From contig NZ_BNJR01000014.1 in assembly GCF_016860605.1 (NCBI RefSeq), positions 124,001-188,000 of the forward strand: a DNA stretch of 64,000 nucleotides, given 5' to 3'. Shown in pieces: positions 33,272 through 41,394 of the stretch. Position 1 is the stretch's first letter, and each line of letters begins with the position of its first letter. Both the position numbers and the translations under genes were made by a program. The stretch is from Lentilactobacillus fungorum (GTDB lineage: Bacteria; Bacillota; Bacilli; Lactobacillales; Lactobacillaceae). Under the pieces are notes generated by a model. That model saw only the letters and a list, made by a program, of their open reading frames with translations. It was not told the origin of the DNA and did not search any database.

Positions 33272-35767
33272 TTAGAACCTTGTCAGAGAAGTCAATTGTT
33301 TATTAGCTGTGATATAGTTACCATTCGTTAATTGGAAACGAGTGGTCGAACCGTGCTTCACAATTTTCTTGACGCGTAATGTTTGGCCCTTCTTCACATG
33401 CTTCACTTGGTTCTTCTTGGATAAGGTAGCACTCTTGTATTCATACAAGCCAGTCTTGTTAAGTGCATATACTTTACTGTGCTTGGTCTGCCAGTATAAG
33501 TTAGCCACGTACTGCTTATTAGCGGTGATGTAAGTGCCATCGCTTAGTTTGTAACGGGCAACACCATTAGCTGATTTAGCTTTACCGACAACCGTGAAAG
33601 TTGACGCAGTCGTGCGGCTTTTAACCACATACTTCTTTACGCGGTTGTTCTTAGTGAAGTTAGCGCTCTTGTAACGGTACAAAGTCTTCTTGGCATAAAC
33701 CTTGAAGCTCTTAGTTGTTGCTTTAGAGCTGTTATTGGTTTCAGCCTTAGCGGGCTGTGTCGTTGTACTTGAACTTGAGGAAGTTGTCGTCGAACTTGAA
33801 TTTGACGTCACAGTTGCTGAACTTGAGCTGGATGATGCATTTTGAGTTGTTCCAGTAATCTGTCCAGTTGCAGTATCAGTTGTTTGCGAGTTGTTATTAT
33901 CTGTAGTTGGCGTTGTCGCAATCGGGGTTAATTGAATGTAATCCAATTGAACGTCCCCACTCTTATACATCAGCGTTACCGTATTGGTACCCTTCTTCAA
34001 GGTCACATTACTACCGTATTGAAGTGTTTTCCGCGTTCCCGTTACATTGGAAGTTGCACTGATACCGTCAGGAATTGCTTGATAAGTGACATCTTGTAAA
34101 TCCGTTCCATTTACATTAAGTGATTCGGTAGCTGTTGTTGAGGCTTTATCACCCCGACCATAGCCAATCTCTAAACTATACTGACCATCTTTTGGTGCAT
34201 TGACTGTGAACTTAACACCCTGACCGCTAGATTTAACATGGTTAACATACCCACGGGCAGATGCATAACTTCCGACTGTCGATTTAACACCACCTAATAA
34301 CTGACTATCCTCAGCTTCGACTCGAATTGGATCACTGTCAGATGCTTTAATGTCGTTCAAATTATCAGAAGTTACCGGACTATCTGCAGGTTGGACAGTT
34401 AATTGATAACCCGAGGATGCTTTCATCCCCTTAACTGGAACCGAAATTGAGCCATTATTAACTTTAACGGTTCCAGTTAACATTGTTTTAGGACTAACAG
34501 CAGTATCAACGCCGTCCCAGTCCGTCGAATCTACTTCTATCTTGGCGCCATTAGCATACTTGGCAGTATCTAAGCCATTAACGTTAACAGTGGTGTCGCC
34601 ATCTTTTCCACCAAATAGAACTGAAGTCTTACTCTTATCAGTAGTCGTACTTGCCACACTCGCTAATGTATCCGTCGGTGTTTTATCGGTGCTAGTTGCA
34701 TCCATTTGACCACTCATATCGGCATACCATTTATAAAGCCAATAACCACCATTTGGTTTTTGTTGATCGGTTAATAAGTTATTCATCCGACCAGTGTTAA
34801 ACCAGAGTGACATTGAAGCAGAATCCAAATTCTTAATATTTTCAAATGACTGCATGTAATGAACCATCGTTCCCGGAACGCCTAATTCATCACGAGCACC
34901 GTATTCATTAATGCTAATCTTTCGTGGGGTTATCCCTAACTGGCTTTCCAACGCTTCAAGTTGACTCGCTTCATTTTCAACTTTGCTGCCATAATCACCA
35001 ATATGCCAAGAAATAACGTCAGGCATGACGCTAACCTGTTTACCATTAACTTCAACTGTTGTATTTTTGCAGTGAGTTAAGAAATTCTTCATCCATGTGT
35101 TGTCATATTTATAAAGACTTGGGCCGATAATCTTGGCATTCGGATCGATTGCCTTAATGTGTTGAACGGTTTTATCCCACAAGGTGTAAAAACTGCCCCA
35201 TTTTGCTGGTGTCAACTTACCCGTAGAATCAGCTGGTTGATGATTATTTGACTGATCAAACGATTCATAACTACCGTTTGGTTCATTAAAGATCTCATAA
35301 CCATAAATATCCTTATTATAACCACTATCAACGTTGGCTTTTACCATCGTATCAACTTTTGTCAACCAATCATTTAAGTTAGTGAAATTATATGGCCAAG
35401 CCCGAAAAATATCGGCCATTCGAATCGTCACTTTAGCCCCAAGCTTATCAGCTGTCGAGGCAATCTGTGGGAAACCACCGGCGGGAGTTGTCGCGCCATT
35501 AGGCAGCTGTTGAACACCTGAAGGTCCTTGCGTGAACATTCTCATCTTAAGCGGTTGTAAGATATCAGCACTTGGTGTACTACTATCCTTTAAAGCATAT
35601 AAACCACCTGATGCAACATGGTCAGCACTACTTCTAATTGCCTGATCCGTGTTTACCGTAATCTCCTGATTTGTAGCGGCGGAGGCATCCCCACCAAAAG
35701 CTCCCAGCGTTAGCATACTAAGCGCGGCGGTTGCCACCAGCGAAGCAAACCATTTTTTCCTTAACAT
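33272..35767 (-). CDS. Secreted GH39-like glycosidase with carbohydrate-binding and SLAP-like wall domains
   Basis: 831 residues. Signal peptide with cleavage near DASA (about residue 30). A TIM-barrel catalytic domain follows, with acid/base Glu 162 (IFNEPNG) and nucleophile Glu 288 (INEYG), the clan A arrangement and close to GH39 spacing. Then a CBM6/35-like domain (about 480-620, IRVEAEDSQLLGG and VQLDYIQLTP), a Ser/Thr/Asn-rich linker (about 625-695) and two C-terminal repeats of about 65 residues with KVYA...YRYKS and YITANKQ motifs, typical of SLAP-type surface attachment. No LPXTG is present. It is the only exported enzyme of the locus, so it probably makes the first cut at the cell surface. 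The exact bond is unknown. Confidence 0.82.
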   Translation of the reverse strand: MLRKKWFASLVATAALSMLTLGAFGGDASAATNQEITVNTDQAIRSSADHVASGGLYALKDSSTPSADILQPLKMRMFTQGPSGVQQLPNGATTPAGGFPQIASTADKLGAKVTIRMADIFRAWPYNFTNLNDWLTKVDTMVKANVDSGYNKDIYGYEIFNEPNGSYESFDQSNNHQPADSTGKLTPAKWGSFYTLWDKTVQHIKAIDPNAKIIGPSLYKYDNTWMKNFLTHCKNTTVEVNGKQVSVMPDVISWHIGDYGSKVENEASQLEALESQLGITPRKISINEYGARDELGVPGTMVHYMQSFENIKNLDSASMSLWFNTGRMNNLLTDQQKPNGGYWLYKWYADMSGQMDATSTDKTPTDTLASVASTTTDKSKTSVLFGGKDGDTTVNVNGLDTAKYANGAKIEVDSTDWDGVDTAVSPKTMLTGTVKVNNGSISVPVKGMKASSGYQLTVQPADSPVTSDNLNDIKASDSDPIRVEAEDSQLLGGVKSTVGSYASARGYVNHVKSSGQGVKFTVNAPKDGQYSLEIGYGRGDKASTTATESLNVNGTDLQDVTYQAIPDGISATSNVTGTRKTLQYGSNVTLKKGTNTVTLMYKSGDVQLDYIQLTPIATTPTTDNNNSQTTDTATGQITGTTQNASSSSSSATVTSNSSSTTTSSSSSTTTQPAKAETNNSSKATTKSFKVYAKKTLYRYKSANFTKNNRVKKYVVKSRTTASTFTVVGKAKSANGVARYKLSDGTYITANKQYVANLYWQTKHSKVYALNKTGLYEYKSATLSKKNQVKHVKKGQTLRVKKIVKHGSTTRFQLTNGNYITANKQLTSLTRF

Positions 35768-35878
35768 AAAGTTACCTCGTTTCGATTTTAGAATTTTGCT
35801 TGTCCATGAGCATAACCATTACCTCAATATAATGATTAACTCAATTGTTAAAGGTAAGCGGTCCCATTTTCACACAAA

Positions 35879-35916
35879 GGGGAATCACCAGAATTTTTAT
35901 GATCTGGTGATTCCCC
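35879..35916 (-). terminator. Terminator after the GH127 gene
   Basis: GGGGAATCACCAGA pairs perfectly with TCTGGTGATTCCCC, 14 bp with a 10-nt loop. It lies 30 bp past the GH127 stop codon. Confidence 0.8.
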
Positions 35917-35945
35917 CTCGAACAATATTTGATTAACATTCAGCT

Positions 35946-37916
35946 TTACTTATTCAACCAAACCCTCATTTGACCATTCTCACGGTTAGCCCATGAATAG
36001 TACGGCACTAAGGTCAAATCAGCTGATTCAGTTTCAACTGGCTGAGTGGCATCCACGTAAAGCGGTGCGTTATCGTCGTCAATCTTTTGTCGTTGAGCAG
36101 CAACTTTTACAACCCCAACGCCGTCCAATAACTTTTCGTCAAAGTGATAGTCAACTTGGTCACTTGGCGTTACTTGGTATAAGGACAACGGTGCTTGGTT
36201 GTCGACTTCTTCGGCGGCGTAAACGACTGGGCCGCGTTGGATAGCAACCTTGTCGAAGTCATCGCTGACCCGGTTGCTTGCGCGCATAAACTTAACCCCC
36301 ATGTCAAGCTTAAGGTCAATCGTTAATGACTTGTCGTCAACGTCGATGTAGATGAAGCCGTCTTCAACTGGCAGATCCTTAGCTTGGCCGTTAACTTCTA
36401 AGTCGAAGTTTGCCGACCAGCTTGGAATTCGAATGCCTAACTTGAAGGACTTATCGTTTGGATTTTCAATTTCGTAATGAATATCGCCGCTCCATGGGAA
36501 GTGGTTGGTTTGAACGATCTTCAAACCATCATCAAATTCAGCTTCGTTAGAAATGAATTGATGAGACAAGATGGTGTCGCCATTAACCGTGTAGAGATAT
36601 TCATCAACCGAAGCGATCAGCCGTGCCAAGTTAGCAGGGCAGCAAGCACAACCGAACCAGTCAGCCCGGTGAGTCAAGACGTGTGACTTGCCAGGGTTGC
36701 CCTTTGAAGCTTTTGGATCGGCTTCTAGTGGATTCACGTAGAAGAAGTGCTTACCATCAAGGGCCATCCCACTTAAAGCACCGTTGAACAGTTCCTTTTC
36801 AAGCACGTCACCATATTCACCTTTAGCGTGAATATTTAACATTTGCCGAGCAAAGAATGACATGCCAACTGAAGCACAAGTTTCACCATAATCGGTATCG
36901 TTTGGCAAATCGTAGTCGTAGGTGAAAGCTTCACCAGTGGTGGTTTGACCAATGTTGCCAGTAATGTACATCTGGCGTTTAACGATGTCGTTCCAGAAGC
37001 GATCACAGGCTGCCAGCAAGTCTTTATCACCGGTGTAGCGAGCAACGTAAGCCATTCCTGTGCAAAGATAAACCACTCGAACAGCATGACCATGAGGAAC
37101 CTTTTGATCCTTAATTGGTTCTGCGGCCAAATAATACTCACGTGGAAAGTCCCGCATTCCAGCAATCAAGTCACGATCAGCGCTATCACCATCGGCTTTG
37201 ATTTGTTTTTCAAAGAAAGCCGGATCTTGGCCCCGTTGGTTTAAGAAGTAATGAGCTAAATCAAGGTAACGCTTCTCGCCAGTTTCTTCGTACAAACGAG
37301 AAAGGGCTAATTCAATTTCTGGGTGACCATCGTAACCATGAATCTTACCTTCTTCAAGGCCAAAGTTCTTGTCGATGCAATCAGCCATGCGTTTAGCAAT
37401 CTCCAAGGCCTTTTCGTTACCGGTCTCATGGTGATAAGCAACGCCAGCTTCGATGTAGTGGCCCATCGTGTAGAGTTCATGGGATTGTTGCAGACGCTTG
37501 AATTTACGTTCTGGCGCGTCAATTTGGAAATACGTTGACAGGTAGCCATCGTCTTCTTGGGCGTCCGCAATCAAATCAATCAGATTATCCGTAATCTTCT
37601 TAAGGTCTGGGTTTGGATGGTAGCCAAACGAATAAGCTGCCGCCTCTAACCATTTGTAAACGTCGGTGTCTTGGAATGGAAAGCCATAGTGATGACCCTT
37701 CATCTGACCAGCCGCAATCTTTAAGTTGGCAATGGCATGACTATTCTTGTCTTGACCATTGTTTTGAGGATCTTCAGAAATTGAGATGTCGGCTTCGTCG
37801 TTCATCACTTTCCATTGATATGGAAGCACTTCTTTAACGACGAGTTCCCGGTATCGCTTCCAAAAATCTGAAGTAACCTTTACTTTGTTTAATTTTGGCG
37901 TTGTATAAACTTGCAT
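35946..37916 (-). CDS. GH127 beta-L-arabinofuranosidase
   Basis: 656 residues, cytoplasmic, nearly the length of Bifidobacterium longum HypBA1 (658). Its zinc-cysteine catalytic centre is visible: Glu345 and Cys347 in GETCAS, and Cys423, Cys425 and Cys426 in GCACCPAN, matching the known Glu338, Cys340, Cys417 and Cys418. The enzyme releases beta-linked L-arabinofuranose with a cysteine nucleophile. It follows the GPH symporter gene, with two 117-bp elements between them; the nearer one ends 22 bp before the ATG. It is the best evidence that the locus handles arabinose-bearing oligosaccharides. Confidence 0.93.
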   Translation of the reverse strand: MQVYTTPKLNKVKVTSDFWKRYRELVVKEVLPYQWKVMNDEADISISEDPQNNGQDKNSHAIANLKIAAGQMKGHHYGFPFQDTDVYKWLEAAAYSFGYHPNPDLKKITDNLIDLIADAQEDDGYLSTYFQIDAPERKFKRLQQSHELYTMGHYIEAGVAYHHETGNEKALEIAKRMADCIDKNFGLEEGKIHGYDGHPEIELALSRLYEETGEKRYLDLAHYFLNQRGQDPAFFEKQIKADGDSADRDLIAGMRDFPREYYLAAEPIKDQKVPHGHAVRVVYLCTGMAYVARYTGDKDLLAACDRFWNDIVKRQMYITGNIGQTTTGEAFTYDYDLPNDTDYGETCASVGMSFFARQMLNIHAKGEYGDVLEKELFNGALSGMALDGKHFFYVNPLEADPKASKGNPGKSHVLTHRADWFGCACCPANLARLIASVDEYLYTVNGDTILSHQFISNEAEFDDGLKIVQTNHFPWSGDIHYEIENPNDKSFKLGIRIPSWSANFDLEVNGQAKDLPVEDGFIYIDVDDKSLTIDLKLDMGVKFMRASNRVSDDFDKVAIQRGPVVYAAEEVDNQAPLSLYQVTPSDQVDYHFDEKLLDGVGVVKVAAQRQKIDDDNAPLYVDATQPVETESADLTLVPYYSWANRENGQMRVWLNK

Positions 37917-37938
37917 AGTACTCTTTCCTCCTAAATCA

Positions 37939-38055
37939 GTGAGCGGAGCAAAGCGGTTAGAAAGCGGAGTGTAAGTCTCCTCAGACGGAAATTCCCGGGC
38001 TTGGAATTTTTGGCTGAGGTGCTTACACGTAGCTTTCTGCTTTGCGCAGCTGTCC
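37939..38055 (-). repeat. 117-bp intergenic palindromic element, copy 5
   Basis: Type I ends (GTGAGCGGAG...CAGCTGTCC). AAAGC pairs with GCTTT and GTGTAAG with CTTACAC; the central CCTCAG...CTGAGG stem has a few mismatches. The right end is 22 bp upstream of the GH127 start codon. Confidence 0.85.
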
Positions 38056-38062
38056 TACGATA

Positions 38063-38179
38063 GTGAGCGGAGCAAAGCGGTTAGAAACTGGAGCATAAGT
38101 CTCCTTGGGCGAAAATCACCGGTTCTGGGATTTTTGGCCAAGGTGCTTATGTGAGAGTTTCTGCTTTGCGCAGCTGTCC
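38063..38179 (-). repeat. 117-bp intergenic palindromic element, copy 6
   Basis: Tandem with copy 5 after a 7-bp spacer, same orientation. GCATAAG pairs with CTTATGT and CCTTGG with CCAAGG. It begins 10 bp from the symporter stop codon, so the whole gap between the two genes is repeat. Confidence 0.85.
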
Positions 38180-38189
38180 TAAATTCCAA

Positions 38190-39611
38190 TTAAGCTTGAG
38201 CTGCTTCAGCCTTGTTTGCTTCTTCAGCGTTGCGCTTTGCAAGGTCAGCCTTAACAACTGGTTCGTGATTTTCCCACTTACGGTAAACAATCATTAATAC
38301 CAAACTGATTGCGTAAATGATAATTGGTACCCAAACGAATGTGAAACTAATTCCTGAAAGACTGCCGGCACTTTGAACTTTATCAGCAGCGTTGAAGCCG
38401 AAGCCCTTGAGAAGCATTGAAGCAATAAATGAACCGAATCCTGAACCCATTTGGATACAGAATGAAGCACCAATGGCTGTTAAGAAACCGTTAGCCCGAA
38501 CACCGGTCTTCCATTCACCAAAGTCAACCGTGTCACCAACCATGGCGAAGAACATCGTGCAAGCAGAGCCTGATCCGATACATGCAACACACCAGCCGAT
38601 TAATGCTGAAGTAACGTTAGAACCTGCAAAGCCAACCCAAGCTTGGCCAACCATTGTCATCAATAGGAAGAAGACGGTTGTGCCCCACTTGTGCATGAAC
38701 TTAACGAAGAATGGAACTGAAGCCATCCCAATAACTTGGATAATAGTGAAACCGTTGAAGAATGAAATTAAAGCCTTGCTGCTCATGTTGTACTGGAAGT
38801 AATAAGGCATTGAGGAGTTACGAACAATAAAGGCAGTCCAGTAAGCCAAGTTAGCAACAACGATCAAGACCCAAGGCCAGTTACCTTTGGTTGCTTTTAA
38901 ACTTTCTTTAATCGTAATAACTTTTTCGTTTTCGATATTCTTTTCACGCATGTCCAAGAAGGCAACGATTAAAAGAATGAAGGCAACGATTGAGTAAATC
39001 CCAACGGCTAATGACCAACCTTTTTGATCGTTACCGCCGCCAAGCAAGCCAGCGAATGGAATGATAAAGGTAACAGCGAAGAAGTTACCAACGTTACCTA
39101 AAACCAATCGAATCGAGTTAGCTTGCATCCGGCCGTCAGTATCTGAAGTCAAGTTAGGCAATACTGACGTAATTGGTGTTGACATTGCCGTATAGGATAA
39201 GTCGGCCAGGATGTACATAACACCGGCATATAGCACTTTTAACGTACCGCTTAAAGCTGGTGTCGTGAACAGTAACCAAACAAAGATCGCAAATGGTAAT
39301 GACATCCAGAGGAACCATGGTCGACTCTTACCATATTTACTGTGAGTATGGTCAACCAAAATCCCCATGACAGGTGCGCCAATCGCATCAAAGATCCGAC
39401 CGATTAAAAGTAAAACCCCGGCCGTTCCGACTGACAAACCAAAAACGTTCGTAAAGAAGTATAGCATGTAAGAACTGATGATACAGTAGAGCAAGTTACC
39501 AGACATATCGGTAAAACCATAAGTGATTTTACGATGCCATGGCAATGTATCGTTGGCAAGTAATGCTTGAGCACTTGCCGTATTTGAATCAACATTTGCA
39601 TTTGAACTCAT
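38190..39611 (-). CDS. GPH-family sugar:cation symporter
   Basis: 473 residues, twelve predicted membrane helices. The N-terminal LPWHRKITYGFTDMSGNLLY and the cytoplasmic loop DHTHSKYGKSRPWFLW are hallmarks of the glycoside-pentoside-hexuronide family (MelB, XynT, GusB). Such carriers import glycosides or glucuronides with protons or sodium. It is the only sugar transporter of the locus and is first in its transcript, so it should carry the oligosaccharides that the cytoplasmic enzymes trim. A cre site lies upstream and an AraC regulator is divergent. Confidence 0.92.
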   Translation of the reverse strand: MSSNANVDSNTASAQALLANDTLPWHRKITYGFTDMSGNLLYCIISSYMLYFFTNVFGLSVGTAGVLLLIGRIFDAIGAPVMGILVDHTHSKYGKSRPWFLWMSLPFAIFVWLLFTTPALSGTLKVLYAGVMYILADLSYTAMSTPITSVLPNLTSDTDGRMQANSIRLVLGNVGNFFAVTFIIPFAGLLGGGNDQKGWSLAVGIYSIVAFILLIVAFLDMREKNIENEKVITIKESLKATKGNWPWVLIVVANLAYWTAFIVRNSSMPYYFQYNMSSKALISFFNGFTIIQVIGMASVPFFVKFMHKWGTTVFFLLMTMVGQAWVGFAGSNVTSALIGWCVACIGSGSACTMFFAMVGDTVDFGEWKTGVRANGFLTAIGASFCIQMGSGFGSFIASMLLKGFGFNAADKVQSAGSLSGISFTFVWVPIIIYAISLVLMIVYRKWENHEPVVKADLAKRNAEEANKAEAAQA

Positions 39612-39641
39612 GATAAAAGCCTCCGTAGTATATAGAATTTA

Positions 39642-39655
39642 TCTAACCGCTTACA
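39642..39655. promoter_or_regulatory. cre site (CcpA) upstream of the GPH symporter
   Basis: TCTAACCGCTTACA, one mismatch from the cre consensus, 31 bp before the start codon. Confidence 0.6.
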
Positions 39656-39823
39656 TTGACGATTAAAAATAAAAAATATAGCTGAATCATAAAACTGGGA
39701 GAATTCATCTCAAGAAGGCGAGCTTCTGGTTGGACTCATGATTGACATGATTTTCAACTTCCTTTCTATCAGCGGTTCCCCGTCCAAGGAACCATTTCCT
39801 ATTTACAAATAAAATAGTAACCG

Positions 39824-39852
39824 TTTTCAAAAGAGAAAAAAAGGTCTATAAT
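39824..39852 (+). promoter_or_regulatory. Probable promoter of the AraC-type regulator
   Basis: TTTTCA, a 17-bp spacer and a consensus TATAAT (39847-39852). It predicts an untranslated leader of about 170 nt containing the repeats at 39921-40009. Confidence 0.5.
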
Positions 39853-39920
39853 AGCAAAAGAGGTGATACAATCCGACCAGTTAGATTTTTAGAGCGTTAA
39901 TTGGTTGCTTGTGAAACCCG

Positions 39921-40009
39921 ATGGTTACCACTTTCTTGATATTTGGTAACCATTTCCGATATTTAGCCATTTTCTCAGTTTATGTATGTTTGGTGACTAT
40001 TTCCGACTA
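39921..40009. promoter_or_regulatory. Inverted and direct repeats upstream of the AraC-type gene
   Basis: ATGGTTACCA (39921-39930) is an inverted repeat of TGGTAACCAT (39944-39953). A second copy of the right-hand unit, TTTGGTGACTATTTCCGAC (39989-40007), lies 47 bp downstream of TTTGGTAACCATTTCCGAT (39942-39960) as a direct repeat. The spacing suits AraC-family dimers, suggesting self-regulation or control of the symporter. Confidence 0.5.
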
Positions 40010-40027
40010 GGTACTAGGAGGGTCTTT

Positions 40028-40984
40028 ATGATGTTATTTTCAACATTTACACTGGAAAAAACGTTACTTTATTACAAAGGTGGTGAATTTATTGCGCATG
40101 GGCCTTGGAAGCACCGTAGAATGTATCATAAAGGTGATTATGAACTGATTCTCTGCATCAAAGGACCAATTTATCTACAAATTAATGATCAGCGATTTAC
40201 GTTAAAAGCCCATGAAGTTTTGATTGTGCCGCCATTTACAACGTTCTATGGTTATCAAAACTCCGAAAACGATGTCGACTTCTATTGGCTGCACTTTTTC
40301 TCCCAACACAAGGAAGATGCTTTTAACTCGGATGAAGATGAAATGACCACCGAGGTGAAGGCCAACAAGAATAAGAAGCGAAAGATCTTTTTACCAATGT
40401 ATTTCAAATTAAATGACTACGAAGAAGCAACGATTTTAATTCATCAAATTTTATCGATTCACAACGAACTGTCATTTATTGAAGAACGTGATTATTTAGT
40501 TTCTGCTCTTTTAATTCAGTTGTATAAGTCATATTTCAACCGGCCAGATGCCAACAGCGAAGACAGTACTCGAATTAATTATATGAAAGAATGGATTCGT
40601 GCCAACATGTCCAGCACGCTAACAGTCGCTGAAATTGCTGATCGGGTCCATCTCAACCCCGATTATTTAACCAGACTGTTCAAGCGCTGTACTGGTATGA
40701 CCACCCTGCAATACCTAAATCATGTCAAAATTGAAGTCGCAACCTTACTGCTGGTCAGAACCGAAATGCCAATCAAGCAAGTTGCCGACAATTCTTATTT
40801 CAATGATCCCAAGGTCTTTATGCGTCGCTTCAAGAGCGAGATGGGACTATCGCCCAGAGAGTATCGCAAGTCCTATAACTTGATTCATTTGAACAATCCC
40901 CACGTTGATCCACAAATTCCAATTCCGAAACGAATTGCTGATTCAATTGACTATATCCCAGAAAATGGCGATATCCCTGAATAA
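40028..40984 (+). CDS. AraC-family transcriptional regulator
   Basis: 318 residues. The N-terminal half is a cupin-like sensor (YELILCIKGPIYLQI, HEVLIVPPFTTFYGY). The C-terminal 100 residues hold two helix-turn-helix motifs (LTVAEIADRVHLNPDYLTRLFKR and PIKQVADNSYFNDPKVFMRRFK) with the conserved ending GLSPREYRKSY. The ATG at 40028 follows AGGAGGG. It is divergent from the GPH symporter and probably activates it in response to a sugar. A small membrane protein gene follows after 14 bp. Confidence 0.92.
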   Translation: MMLFSTFTLEKTLLYYKGGEFIAHGPWKHRRMYHKGDYELILCIKGPIYLQINDQRFTLKAHEVLIVPPFTTFYGYQNSENDVDFYWLHFFSQHKEDAFNSDEDEMTTEVKANKNKKRKIFLPMYFKLNDYEEATILIHQILSIHNELSFIEERDYLVSALLIQLYKSYFNRPDANSEDSTRINYMKEWIRANMSSTLTVAEIADRVHLNPDYLTRLFKRCTGMTTLQYLNHVKIEVATLLLVRTEMPIKQVADNSYFNDPKVFMRRFKSEMGLSPREYRKSYNLIHLNNPHVDPQIPIPKRIADSIDYIPENGDIPE

Positions 40985-40998
40985 TGGAGGAAGTTACA

Positions 40999-41196
40999 AT
41001 GAAATTTTTAAGAACAAGATTTGCCGGCCAGTCGATTCTCTCCTGGTTTTTCCAAATTATTTTGATCGTCATTGCTTGGCGGGTTAGTACCCACCAGATG
41101 CCAAATAATATTACAACGATTACAATTACGGCCGTTATTTTACTATTAATTTACTGGAGCTTTTCACTTGATCGAAAAAAGGATAAATCCAAATAG
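40999..41196 (+). CDS. Small two-helix membrane protein
   Basis: 65 residues with two hydrophobic segments (about 13-30 and 36-55) and a basic tail RKKDKSK. GGAGG lies 8 bp before the ATG at 40999; the gap to the AraC stop is 14 bp, so the two are probably co-transcribed. I recognise no family. A role in the sugar locus or in membrane stress is possible but unsupported. Confidence 0.65.
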   Translation: MKFLRTRFAGQSILSWFFQIILIVIAWRVSTHQMPNNITTITITAVILLLIYWSFSLDRKKDKSK

Positions 41197-41251
41197 AAAT
41201 CCTTTTGAACACTCTCTATTCATGTTAGTATCACAAGTGAAAGATATTTTA

Positions 41252-41368
41252 GGACAGCTGAGCAAAGTAGTAGTCGGTACGTAAACCTCGTCAACAAAAA
41301 CGCCAAGCCTAAGAATTTTCGTTGACGGAGACTGATGTTTTGACTTCTAGTCGCTTTACCCAGCTCAC
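41252..41368 (+). repeat. 117-bp intergenic palindromic element, copy 7 (diverged)
   Basis: Retains the ends GGACAGCTG and AGCTCAC and the exact length although much of the interior differs from the other copies. AAAG pairs with CTTT, and CGTCAAC with GTTGACG. The right end is 26 bp upstream of the GH25 start codon. Confidence 0.75.
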
Positions 41369-41394
41369 TATTCTACTAATTGAGGGTGAACATT

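Noticed and set aside
38392-38802. 136-codon plus-strand frame
   Set aside because: Antisense shadow of the GPH symporter.
39627-39632. TATACT as the -10 of the GPH symporter
   Set aside because: It would place the transcript start on the ribosome binding site, so the true promoter must be further upstream.
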